Source of the DNA: Syntrophales bacterium | GTDB lineage: Bacteria > Desulfobacterota > Syntrophia > Syntrophales > UBA2210 | DNA length: 64,000 nucleotides | Assembly: GCA_023230565.1 (NCBI GenBank) | Contig: JALNXD010000011.1 | Coordinates: 22,308-86,307 of the forward strand | Direction: 5' to 3' | Made by a program: the position numbers and the translations under genes | In this document: positions 27,072-36,126 of the stretch, piece after piece | Layout: every line of letters begins with the position of its first letter | How positions within the stretch are numbered: the stretch's first letter is position 1 | Notes under the pieces: model-generated | What the model saw: only the letters and a program-made list of their open reading frames with translations | What the model was told of the DNA's origin: nothing | Databases searched by the model: none

Positions 27072-29065
27072 CAGAGATTCAGTTCCACCTCAAGCTTTTT
27101 CAACTCACGGATCTTGTCCCTCAGCTCGGCGGCAAGCTCGAAATCCAGTTTTTCGGCGGCTCTCTTCATATCTTTATTGAGATTTTCGATTTCCTTCTGC
27201 ACTTCCCCGATCGTGAGGGGGCCTTCACTCGTACCGGTAACTGGAACGGTAACATAATCTGCTTCATAAATGGATGCAAGTATATCGTTGATCGACTTTC
27301 TGATTGTCTCCGGAGTGATACCATTCGTTTCATTGTACTGCTTTTGAATCGAGCGCCTGCGCTTCGTTTCTGAAAGACAAGCCTTGATTGATTCTGTCAT
27401 CAAATCGGCATACATTATGACCTGACCATTTACATTTCTGGCAGTTCGGCCGCTTGTCTGTATCAGGGAGCGCTCCGAGCGGAGAAATCCTTCCTTATCG
27501 GCATCAAGAATTGCTACAAGGGATACTTCCGGGATATCAAGTCCTTCGCGCAGCAGATTAACGCCTACCAGTACATCATACCTGCCGATGCGAAGATCCC
27601 TGATAATTGCTACTCGCTCCAGCGTCTTGATGTCCGAATGAAGATACGTTACACGAAGACCCAGCCCGATATAATATTCCGTGAGGTTCTCGGCCATTCT
27701 TTTTGTCAATGTGGTAACAAGCACCCTTTCCTTTCGCTCTATCCTTTCTCTGATCTCGCCTATCAGATCTTCTACCTGCCCCTTCACCGGCTTTATTATA
27801 ACCTCCGGATCCATCAGGCCCGTAGGCCGGATTATCTGCTCTACAACCTGCTTTTTAGATTTTTTTATCTCATATTCAGCCGGTGTTGCCGATATGAAAA
27901 TCTTCTGTTGTGAAAATTTTTCGAATTCTTCAAACATAAGAGGTCTGTTATCCAAAGCTGAAGGAAGCCTGAACCCGTACTCGACCAGCGTTTCCTTTCG
28001 AGACCGGTCTCCTCGGAACATGCCTCGAAGCTGAGGTACCGTCACATGGCTTTCATCTATTACGATAAGTGCATCTCCGGGGAGATATTCCATCAGCGTA
28101 GGAGGAGGCTCTCCCGGTTTGCGGCCGGTTAAATGACGGGAGTAATTTTCTATCCCCTGACAATATCCCATCTCTTCCATCATCTCGATATCAAAAAACG
28201 TTCTCTGCTCGAGTCTCTGAGCTTCAAGCAACTTTGACCGGGCTTTCAGATATGTAAGCCTCTCAGCCAGTTCCTCCTTAATTGCCGAAATAGCCCGTTT
28301 CATTTCATCGGCAGGCGTAACATAGTGGCTTCCAGGATACACTCGTATTGTATCAAGGCGCTCCAGCATTCTCCCCCGAAGAGGATCAACAAGGGCTATA
28401 GATTCAACCGCATCACCGAAGAATTCTATTCGTATCGCCCGGTCTTCAGAATAGGGAGGCATAACTTCAATTATGTCTCCCCTGACCCGGAAGGTTCCCC
28501 GGTGAAAATCTATGTCATTGCGTTCGTACTGGATTTCTATAAGCCTTCTCATGATATTATCCCTGCCCATATCTTTTCCCTTTTCCACGAAAAGCTGCAT
28601 TTCACTATAGCTTTCCCGTGCGCCTATCCCGTAAATACACGAGACACTGGCCACAATAATAACGTCCCGCCGTTCTAACAGGGACCGGGTGGCCGAATGC
28701 CGGAGTTTATCTATTTCATCATTAATAGACGAATCTTTTTCGATATAGGTATCGGTGCTTGGGAGATATGCCTCAGGCTGGTAATAATCGTAATAACTGA
28801 CGAAGTATTCAACGGCATTTTCAGGAAAAAGAGCTGCGAATTCACCGTAAAGCTGGGCCGCCAGAGTTTTATTATGGGCAATAACAAGAGTTGGCCGCTG
28901 TGTCCGTTCAATACAATTGGCAATGGTAAATGTTTTTCCCGAACCGGTCACACCAAGCAGGACCTGAGAGGGAAGCTCTCTTTTTATACCGGCCGTAAGT
29001 GCTTCGATCGCCTTCGGCTGATCCCCCCTGGGCTCGAATTCCGTCACCAATTTAAAGCGTCCCAT
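27068..29065 (-). CDS. uvrB: Excinuclease ABC subunit B
   Basis: UvrB is the damage-verifying helicase of nucleotide excision repair. The 665-residue product has Walker [14 protein letters not shown] (about 38-50), the beta-hairpin region [31 protein letters not shown], helicase motif [18 protein letters not shown] and a C-terminal UVR domain ([15 protein letters not shown]). GGAGG lies upstream of the ATG. It is first in a two-gene uvrB-uvrC operon and divergent from the AGPS-like gene. Confidence 0.97.
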   Translation of the reverse strand: MGRFKLVTEFEPRGDQPKAIEALTAGIKRELPSQVLLGVTGSGKTFTIANCIERTQRPTLVIAHNKTLAAQLYGEFAALFPENAVEYFVSYYDYYQPEAYLPSTDTYIEKDSSINDEIDKLRHSATRSLLERRDVIIVASVSCIYGIGARESYSEMQLFVEKGKDMGRDNIMRRLIEIQYERNDIDFHRGTFRVRGDIIEVMPPYSEDRAIRIEFFGDAVESIALVDPLRGRMLERLDTIRVYPGSHYVTPADEMKRAISAIKEELAERLTYLKARSKLLEAQRLEQRTFFDIEMMEEMGYCQGIENYSRHLTGRKPGEPPPTLMEYLPGDALIVIDESHVTVPQLRGMFRGDRSRKETLVEYGFRLPSALDNRPLMFEEFEKFSQQKIFISATPAEYEIKKSKKQVVEQIIRPTGLMDPEVIIKPVKGQVEDLIGEIRERIERKERVLVTTLTKRMAENLTEYYIGLGLRVTYLHSDIKTLERVAIIRDLRIGRYDVLVGVNLLREGLDIPEVSLVAILDADKEGFLRSERSLIQTSGRTARNVNGQVIMYADLMTESIKACLSETKRRRSIQKQYNETNGITPETIRKSINDILASIYEADYVTVPVTGTSEGPLTIGEVQKEIENLNKDMKRAAEKLDFELAAELRDKIRELKKLEVELNLW

Positions 29066-29162
29066 CTAATCCCGTATCCTCCAAATGTTATAAAATCGGG
29101 AGCTTATCATTTCCTCCTTCACCCTGCAACCCTCTCTTTATTCTTGATCTTGAAAAACTGTA

Positions 29163-29192
29163 TTGACAATACCCATGCACGCCTTGTAGAGA
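29163..29192 (+). promoter_or_regulatory. Possible sigma-70 promoter for the AGPS-like gene
   Basis: TTGACA at 29163-29168, an 18-base spacer, then TAGAGA at 29187-29192, about 75 bases before the ATG at 29267. The -10 is imperfect. Confidence 0.4.
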
Positions 29193-29266
29193 ATAGGAAA
29201 AAGATTCAAATAGTTGCTTCGTTACATTCTTTGGCGATAAAGAATTGCACTTCCGGGAGAGAACGC

Positions 29267-30859
29267 ATGAGGCGGTGGAACGGCTGGGGCGATGATGCGA
29301 TCACTATGGATTTACCTGAAGATGGAAGTATATTATTGCAGTCAGTAGCCGGGCCAGGCTGTCCAAAAACTGATTCACCTTTCAAATCGACTGTAGCCTC
29401 TCTTCCGGAAAGCCGGCTTCCTTATCATCCACTCATCCGCACGGATCCGGAAACCAGGTTCATGCATTCGCATGGTCAGAGCCTTCCGGACTGGATACGC
29501 CTTCGGTACGGCTCACACCAAAATGTGTCCGACGGGGTAGCATTCCCGGAGAGTAAAGAAGCTCTGGAAAATCTTGTCGCCTTCGCTTCCAAACAAAAGT
29601 TTGCCATAGTGCCATATGGAGGAGGAACCAGCGTATCCGGACAGCTGGAAATAACGGATTATACCAGGCCGGCGCTTATACTGTCGCTTGCCCGTCTTAA
29701 CCGATTGATTCAACTGGACCCGAAAAGTCTTCTTGCCACATTCGAAGCAGGAATCCGGGGTCCCGACCTGGAGGCGCACCTTTTCAAACAGGGATTTACA
29801 TTGGGACATTATCCTCAATCATTTGAATATTCTACATTAGGAGGCTGGATTGCGACACGGGCGAGCGGACAGCTTTCATCCGGATATGGAAGGATAGATG
29901 GCGCATTTGCGGGAGCAGAAATTGTCACTCCCCGGGGTTCGCTTATTCTGTCTCCGTTTCCCGCCCCGGCTTCAGGTCCCGATCTTCACCACATGGTACT
30001 GGGATCGGAAGGAAGCCTCGGAATTATAGAAAAGGCTACTGTAAAGATTTCACACTTGCCTGAAAGGGATGAGATCTATGGTGTTTTTTTTCCTTCCTTT
30101 GATAAAGGGGTGGAGGCAATCGGTACTATTGCGGGCGCACGCCTGTCTTTGTCAATGGTAAGGCTCTCTTCCGTTTCAGAGACAAAAATGAATATTGCGC
30201 TGGCGGGGCATACAAAGGCTGCCGCTTTTCTCAAACGATACCTTCCGCTCAAAGGTATACCGGATGAGGAGGGATGCCTGTGCCTTATAGGCTTTATCGG
30301 TACCACCCGAACTGTAAAATCAGCCAGGCGTGAAGCAGCCTCAATTTTAAAAAGGGCGAACGCGGTACCTTTCGGAAAGACAATGGGCGAAATATGGAAA
30401 AAGAACCGGTTTCTCATACCTTATCTACGAAATACGCTCTGGGAAAAAGGATATGCTGTCGATGCAATTGAAACGGCCATCATGTGGAGGGGAGTAACCG
30501 AAACCGTGCAGAATCTTGAAACTACCCTTGAAAACGGACTTGCCCGTTATAACGAGCGGGTATATGTATTTTCCCATCTTTCCAATGTTTGTCCGGCAGG
30601 AGCACACATCTATACTACCGTAATATACAGACTGGGTGAAGCGGCCGAAGATACAATGCGCTACTGGAATATCCTTAGAGAAGCGGCTTTATCGGTCGTT
30701 AAAGGAGCGGGAGGAACCATACGCCGCACTCCCGAAGCAGGTGCGGATAATAAATCCTGTCTTGCACTCGAGAAGGGCCCATTGGAAATTGATATGATCA
30801 GAGAAATCTGCGCCTCAATCGATCCGGACCGGATCATGAATCCCAAGGCATTATTTTGA
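29267..30859 (+). CDS. FAD-linked oxidase, AGPS (alkylglycerone-phosphate synthase)-like without the HHH motif
   Basis: A 530-residue flavoprotein of the VAO family. It begins MRRWNGWGDDAITMDLPEDG, the WNGWG start typical of AGPS. FAD-binding blocks follow in AGPS order: PYGGGTSVSGQLE, TFEAGIRGPDLEAHL and STLGGWIATRASGQLSSGYG. The Tyr of the AGPS active site is kept (GAHIYTTV), but the later His-His-His of AGPS is replaced: GGTIRRTPEAG stands where GG(S/T)-x-x-HHH is expected. It is thus probably a relative with another substrate rather than an ether-lipid synthase. The frame is open far upstream, but GGGAGAG before 29267 and the conserved start decide it. An FGGY kinase follows. Confidence 0.85.
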   Translation: MRRWNGWGDDAITMDLPEDGSILLQSVAGPGCPKTDSPFKSTVASLPESRLPYHPLIRTDPETRFMHSHGQSLPDWIRLRYGSHQNVSDGVAFPESKEALENLVAFASKQKFAIVPYGGGTSVSGQLEITDYTRPALILSLARLNRLIQLDPKSLLATFEAGIRGPDLEAHLFKQGFTLGHYPQSFEYSTLGGWIATRASGQLSSGYGRIDGAFAGAEIVTPRGSLILSPFPAPASGPDLHHMVLGSEGSLGIIEKATVKISHLPERDEIYGVFFPSFDKGVEAIGTIAGARLSLSMVRLSSVSETKMNIALAGHTKAAAFLKRYLPLKGIPDEEGCLCLIGFIGTTRTVKSARREAASILKRANAVPFGKTMGEIWKKNRFLIPYLRNTLWEKGYAVDAIETAIMWRGVTETVQNLETTLENGLARYNERVYVFSHLSNVCPAGAHIYTTVIYRLGEAAEDTMRYWNILREAALSVVKGAGGTIRRTPEAGADNKSCLALEKGPLEIDMIREICASIDPDRIMNPKALF

Positions 30860-31031
30860 AAGACGGCGAAAGGTGCTTGAATGAAACGCAGAAATACTGA
30901 ATCCGGCTGACTGCGTTTTCTTCAGCATAAATCTTTTCAACATGTTTGTCGGTGGCATAACGCTGAACTTACCGCAAGAAAAGGCGGATTGGACCGGAAG
31001 CGAAATCAATTTTTAAAGAGGAACTTAATGG

Positions 31032-32591
31032 ATGGACAAAGATCTTATACTTGCAATTGATAACGGAACCCAAAGTGTGAAAGCACTTCTTTTTGACCTA
31101 TCCGGAACATTAATCGAGATGGAGGCAGTGGTATTCGAGCCTCCTTATTCATCACCCCAGCCGGGCTGGGCCGAGCAAGATCCCGAGGTATTCTGGAGAT
31201 CTCTCTGCCAGGCCTGTTTCGGACTGTGGCAAAGGAAAAAGGAATTTAAAAATCGGATTTCAGGGGTGGCATTAACAACCCAGCGAGGCACTGTTATCTC
31301 GGTTGATCGAAGGGGCAGGCCACTTCGTCCATTCATTCACTGGCTCGATCAGCGTAAAACGGAAGGGCTCCGACCTATCGGAGGGCTTTGGGGCATTATA
31401 TTTGCTCTCATCGGTATGGAAGAAACTATGGCATATTTCCAGGCGGAAGCGGAAGCGAATTGGCTTCGAACGTATGAACCTGATGTATGGCGTAATACAT
31501 ATAAATATTTATTGCTTTCCGGATATCTCACCTATCGCTTGACAGGCAGGTTTGCCGATTCCATCGGCTGTCAGGTTGGGTATCTTCCTTTCGACTACAA
31601 AAATTTACGCTGGGCACGATCATGGGACTGGAAGTGGCGAGTCCTTCCAATAAAAGAATCAGTTCTTCCAGATCTGGTGACCCAGAGTCAAATTATCGGA
31701 GAAATAACGAAAGAAGCTTCCGAGGCCACAGGCATCCCCGAAGGACTGCCCCTGGTTGCTGCCGCCGCAGATAAGGCTTGTGAAATTATCGGTTGCGGGA
31801 GCTTGGCGCCCACGACGGCATGTTTAAGCTATGGTACGACGGCAACCATAAATGTGATGAATAGAAAGTATATTGAAGCCATCCCCTATCTCCCGCCTTA
31901 TCCTTCAGCCATACCCGGCTATCATACGATGGAAGTACAGATTTACAGAGGATTTTGGATGGTAAGCTGGTTCAAGAAAGAATTCGGCTATCCCGAGCAG
32001 GCTGAAGCGGCTCGAGAAAATACAGATGCAGAGGCACTTTTTGACAGACTGGTTGAAAATATACCACCGGGGTCCATGGGACTTATGCTTCAGCCTTACT
32101 GGTCACCAGGTTTGAAGATTCCGGGACCCGAAGCGAAGGGGGCCATTATCGGATTCGGCGATGTTCACACGCGTGCCCATTTGTACCGCTCAATTCTTGA
32201 AGGACTTGGATATGCATTGAGAGAAGGAAAAGAAAGAATAGAAAAAAAAACAAAGACACCGATCGAAAATCTCAGAGTTTCAGGAGGCGGTTCAAGAAGC
32301 AGAATCGCCATGCAGGCCACAGCCGATATTTTCGGCCTCCCCACATCAAAGGCTCATATTTATGAAACCTCGGGGCTTGGAGCGGCAATCGACGCCGCTG
32401 TGGGGCTTGGGTTTTATAAAAACTTCACTGAAGCAATTAATGCGATGACACGAGTCGGAGAAGTATATGAACCGAATATGAGAAACCATGATCTTTATAA
32501 TCAGCTTTATCAACATGTATATAAAAAAATGTACCGGCAGCTCAAACCGTTCTACCGGAGAATCAGGGAAATTACCGGTTATCCCAAGTAA
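31032..32591 (+). CDS. FGGY-family carbohydrate kinase
   Basis: A 519-residue sugar/polyol kinase. [19 protein letters not shown] (residues 7-25) is the phosphate-1 loop, [29 protein letters not shown] the substrate side, [10 protein letters not shown] the phosphate-2 region and [19 protein letters not shown] the adenosine loop. It is glycerol/xylulose-kinase-like, but the substrate is not clear. The pairing with an AGPS-like flavoenzyme, 170 bases apart on the same strand, hints at phosphorylation of a product or precursor used by that enzyme. Confidence 0.9.
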   Translation: MDKDLILAIDNGTQSVKALLFDLSGTLIEMEAVVFEPPYSSPQPGWAEQDPEVFWRSLCQACFGLWQRKKEFKNRISGVALTTQRGTVISVDRRGRPLRPFIHWLDQRKTEGLRPIGGLWGIIFALIGMEETMAYFQAEAEANWLRTYEPDVWRNTYKYLLLSGYLTYRLTGRFADSIGCQVGYLPFDYKNLRWARSWDWKWRVLPIKESVLPDLVTQSQIIGEITKEASEATGIPEGLPLVAAAADKACEIIGCGSLAPTTACLSYGTTATINVMNRKYIEAIPYLPPYPSAIPGYHTMEVQIYRGFWMVSWFKKEFGYPEQAEAARENTDAEALFDRLVENIPPGSMGLMLQPYWSPGLKIPGPEAKGAIIGFGDVHTRAHLYRSILEGLGYALREGKERIEKKTKTPIENLRVSGGGSRSRIAMQATADIFGLPTSKAHIYETSGLGAAIDAAVGLGFYKNFTEAINAMTRVGEVYEPNMRNHDLYNQLYQHVYKKMYRQLKPFYRRIREITGYPK

Positions 32592-32684
32592 CGTCTCTGT
32601 GATGGATTAACTTCTCAAACGTTGACTTTAGCAGTTATTGAAGATAATCTGCAACTGCAATATTATAGAAGGATTGGCAATCAA

Positions 32685-33950
32685 GTGGACGCCGTAACAT
32701 TCAAGTTCATACTTATTATTGTTCTTCTTTTTTTTTCCGCTTTTATATCCGGGTCGGAGTCTGCTTTTTTTTCACTTACTCATCTTCATATTCATAAGAT
32801 GAAAGAAGATCACATGCCGTTTGTCAGTTTCATTCAGAAGCTCCTCGCCCGTCCGCGACGGCTCCTTGCTACCATCATCATAGGGAACGAATCAGTAAAT
32901 ATTGCAATAGCCGCACTGGCAACGTCACTCTTCCTGTTCTTTTTAGGACCCTTAGGAAAATGGGTCGCAATTGTTATAACGACAGTGGTTCTAATGATTT
33001 TATGCGAAGCGATTCCCAAGACTTTTGCCGTCACATATCCGAGAAGATTTGCATCCGCCGCAGTGCTTCCATTAACAGGGATTTCAAAAATTATATTTCC
33101 GGCAGCATGGTTGTTAGAAAAGATTTCCGATGCATTTGTCCGGCTTGCAGGTGAAGGACACATTTTATCCAACCACACGGTAATGGAAGCAGAGTTTAAG
33201 ACTCTTGTTGATGCCGGGCATAAGGAAGGCGCTTTGGAAGCATCAGAAAAAGACCTGATTCACAGCGTCTTCGAGCTGGCTGATACGAAAGTGGCGGATA
33301 TAATGACTCCCAGAGTCGACATGTTCTGCATTTCCATCTCAACTGATCCGGATGAAATTAAACAGGAGGTTATTGAGCACCGATATTCCAGAATTCCTTT
33401 TTACGGTTCCGATAAAGACGATATCATTGGAATTCTCAATTCCAGGGATCTTCTGGCAGAAATCAGGGAAGGAAAAGAAATCTCGATGCAAAAGCTTTTG
33501 AATAAACCTTATTTTGTGCCGGAAGAACAAAGGGCTCACAGTATGCTTGCCGATTTTAAATTGAGAAACATTCAAATGGCTATTGTTGTTGACGAATACG
33601 GAGGCATATCAGGTCTCGTAACTCTTACAGACATCTTAAGCAGTCTCTTTGGAAATATATACAGAGAACTTGATCTGTCACGGGAGAAGAAATTTACTCA
33701 AATCAGTGAGCAAATTTTTTCAGTATCAGGAATGCTGGAGATAGATGATTTTAACGACCGTCTGGGAGGAACCATTCCGACCGAAGATTTTGATACAATC
33801 GGCGGATTTGTTCTGCACTTGTTCGGACAGCTTCCCGCCCCGGGAGATTCCGTTTATTTTGAAAATTTCATCTTTACGGCAGAAAAAATCAGCAAGACCC
33901 GTATATCGGCACTTAAAGTCGTCAAAAGGAAAAAGGGAAATCAAGAGTGA
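32685..33950 (+). CDS. CNNM/HlyC-CorC family membrane protein with CBS pair (first of two)
   Basis: A 421-residue protein with an N-terminal DUF21/CNNM domain of about four membrane helices (starting FKFILIIVLLFFSAFISGSESAFFSL), a CBS pair (VADIMTPRVDMFCISI and [28 protein letters not shown]) and a C-terminal CorC_HlyC domain. Relatives take part in Mg2+/Co2+ handling. GTG at 32685 with AAGGA upstream is the chosen start; a TTG at 32622 adds 21 unlikely residues. Its stop overlaps the start of a paralogue. Confidence 0.9.
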   Translation: MDAVTFKFILIIVLLFFSAFISGSESAFFSLTHLHIHKMKEDHMPFVSFIQKLLARPRRLLATIIIGNESVNIAIAALATSLFLFFLGPLGKWVAIVITTVVLMILCEAIPKTFAVTYPRRFASAAVLPLTGISKIIFPAAWLLEKISDAFVRLAGEGHILSNHTVMEAEFKTLVDAGHKEGALEASEKDLIHSVFELADTKVADIMTPRVDMFCISISTDPDEIKQEVIEHRYSRIPFYGSDKDDIIGILNSRDLLAEIREGKEISMQKLLNKPYFVPEEQRAHSMLADFKLRNIQMAIVVDEYGGISGLVTLTDILSSLFGNIYRELDLSREKKFTQISEQIFSVSGMLEIDDFNDRLGGTIPTEDFDTIGGFVLHLFGQLPAPGDSVYFENFIFTAEKISKTRISALKVVKRKKGNQE

Positions 33951-35260
33951 CAATGAATATCGAAGTGTTATTCCCCATAATTGTTTTCGTTGTTCTTGAA
34001 GGTCTTTTTTCCGGGGGCGAGCTTGCTCTGGTTGCATCGGACAGGCACAAAATAAGACACAAAGCGGAACAAGGATCACGATCGGCCAAAATTACCCTGA
34101 AGCTTCTCGAGCATCCAGAATGGTTCCTCTCAACAACTTTGACAGGAACAAATCTTTGCCAAATCATCAATACTGCTCTTGCAACGGCAATGTTCATATC
34201 TCTTTTCGGGATAGAAAAAGGCGAACTGATTTCGATATTGGTTATGATTCCTTTCATCCTTATTCTGGGAGAATTGGTCCCAAAGGGGATAGCACAACAT
34301 TATGCCGATTTTATCGCCCCGAAAATAGCATGGTTTATATGGGCGGCTTCCGGTTTGTTTTATCCTTTTGTATGGGTACTGTCCAAAATATCGAGAAGTG
34401 CCGTATACGTATTTTCCAAGCGAATGGGGGTAATTTACACATCACATATCACAAAATCAGGTCTGGAATCGCTCTTGCAAAACGAAATGGTAACCGGGGA
34501 TATTACTAAATCGGAGAAGGAAATGATTCAAAGAATATTGGATTTCTCCGACTTTACGGCGGATAGAATCATGGTTCCGCTTTCAAATGTCACTTTGATT
34601 CCCGTTACGGCAAATCTCGGGAAAGCGGCCGATATAATGAGAAAGAAAAAATACTCCAAAATACCAGTCTATGAAGATGATATCTTTAATATTATCGGAA
34701 TTGTCGATGTTTTTGATCTGATGAAGGATCTGGCTTTGAAAGGACCTGAAGCAGGATTGCTTGGCGACAATGATCACAATGGATCGTTGAGAAAAGAGAT
34801 ACTGTATGTCCCTGAAACTCAACACGCAAGCGATCTCTTCTTTAAATTGCAGCAGACCAGGGAACATATGGCTATTGTTGTTGATGAATACGGTGGAGCG
34901 ATCGGGATAATAACATTGGAAGATATTCTCGAAGAGGTAGTCGGAGAAATAGGCGACGAATATCATACCGATCATTCATTCAGAAAAGTGGGAAAAGGAC
35001 GATATCTCCTCAATCCCCACATAAAAATCGATCATGTAAGAACATTACTTCCAATTACAATTCCTCAGGGGGATTATGAAACACTGGCTGGATTCCTTCT
35101 CTCCGCCATGGGTAGGATTCCCAAACCAAGAGAATCCTTTAAAAAAGAAGGGATTCTCTTTATAATCGAAGATGCTGATGCAAAATCAATCAAAGAAGTG
35201 CTGGTTGTAGTGCCGCCGGAATTGGACAATATCATTGAGGAAAGAATCGGTTATGTTTGA
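33947..35260 (+). CDS. CNNM/HlyC-CorC family membrane protein with CBS pair (second of two)
   Basis: A 437-residue paralogue of the preceding protein: membrane domain [24 protein letters not shown] pair with [17 protein letters not shown] and [34 protein letters not shown], then CorC_HlyC. The GTG start overlaps the previous TGA by four bases (an ATG lies six bases further in), so the two are coupled and may form a heteromeric transporter. Tandem CNNM pairs are known in other bacteria. Confidence 0.92.
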   Translation: MTMNIEVLFPIIVFVVLEGLFSGGELALVASDRHKIRHKAEQGSRSAKITLKLLEHPEWFLSTTLTGTNLCQIINTALATAMFISLFGIEKGELISILVMIPFILILGELVPKGIAQHYADFIAPKIAWFIWAASGLFYPFVWVLSKISRSAVYVFSKRMGVIYTSHITKSGLESLLQNEMVTGDITKSEKEMIQRILDFSDFTADRIMVPLSNVTLIPVTANLGKAADIMRKKKYSKIPVYEDDIFNIIGIVDVFDLMKDLALKGPEAGLLGDNDHNGSLRKEILYVPETQHASDLFFKLQQTREHMAIVVDEYGGAIGIITLEDILEEVVGEIGDEYHTDHSFRKVGKGRYLLNPHIKIDHVRTLLPITIPQGDYETLAGFLLSAMGRIPKPRESFKKEGILFIIEDADAKSIKEVLVVVPPELDNIIEERIGYV

Positions 35261-36017
35261 CAGCAAGAAAAACCTCAAAAGACTTGCAGCTATCATTCTG
35301 GCTGCAGGAAAAGGGAAAAGAATGCAATCGGATCTGGCAAAAGTGCTTCACCCGCTGTGTGGCAAGCCCATGCTTCTTTATCCCATACGCGCCGCGCGAG
35401 CTTTAGGATGCGATAAAATAGTGGTTGTGATAGGTCATCAAGCCGAAAGAATCAAGGAGGTGCTGAAAGATTCTTCATTAATCTACATCCATCAGGAAGA
35501 ACAGCTCGGTACCGGGCACGCAGTTATGCAAACAGAAGCCGAGCTTAAGAATTTTGGAGGAACTGTGCTGATTCTTTGCGGAGATGTCCCGCTCCTTCAA
35601 TCCTCCACTCTGCAGGAATTAACCGCCTTTCATTACAACAGCCGTTCGGATGTAACCGTCCTTACTACAATCGTTCCAAATCCTGACGGGTACGGGAGAA
35701 TCCTTAAAGACACCGCTGGAAGAGTAAAAAAAATAGTGGAGGACCGGGATGCTTCGGAACAGGAGAAAGAAATTGCCGAAATTAACACCGGAATCTACTG
35801 CGTTCAAAGCGATTTTCTCTTCGAAGCTCTGGCCGCTGTGAAAGCGGACAACTCTCAAAAGGAATATTATCTTACTGACATAGTTGAAATATCAGATCGC
35901 TGCGGCCGTATAACCCGCTCCTTTTTGTTGCCGGACCCGAAGGAAGCCATGGGCATCAATACACCGGCACAACTTAACGATGCGAATACTCTCCTGAAAT
36001 CTCGCGGCTGCAAGTGA
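35253..36017 (+). CDS. GlmU-like nucleotidyltransferase lacking the acetyltransferase half
   Basis: A 254-residue NTP-transferase. AAIILAAGKGKRMQSDLAKVLHPL is the nucleotide-sugar pyrophosphorylase signature, and QLGTGHAVM, LCGDVPLL, GYGRI and EINTGIYC match the uridylyltransferase domain of GlmU. The left-handed beta-helix acetyltransferase of full GlmU (about 200 further residues) is absent; the stop comes right after the first domain. ATG 35253 overlaps the previous gene by eight bases, with GAGGAA upstream. It could make UDP-GlcNAc from preformed GlcNAc-1-P or use another sugar phosphate. Confidence 0.88.
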   Translation: MFDSKKNLKRLAAIILAAGKGKRMQSDLAKVLHPLCGKPMLLYPIRAARALGCDKIVVVIGHQAERIKEVLKDSSLIYIHQEEQLGTGHAVMQTEAELKNFGGTVLILCGDVPLLQSSTLQELTAFHYNSRSDVTVLTTIVPNPDGYGRILKDTAGRVKKIVEDRDASEQEKEIAEINTGIYCVQSDFLFEALAAVKADNSQKEYYLTDIVEISDRCGRITRSFLLPDPKEAMGINTPAQLNDANTLLKSRGCK

Positions 36018-36126
36018 TGCAGCAATAATCGAGAAGAAAAAACTGTTTACGGAATATTATTAAATTGACTTACTTTAATAAAGCTGTTATTCAGAGGGGT
36101 CTTATTAAGTAGATCAGGAGGATTTT

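Noticed and set aside
28697..29266. Upstream extension of the AGPS-like reading frame (190 codons)
   Set aside because: It lies opposite the conserved uvrB start and contains no family features; WNGWG and a ribosome site begin at 29267.
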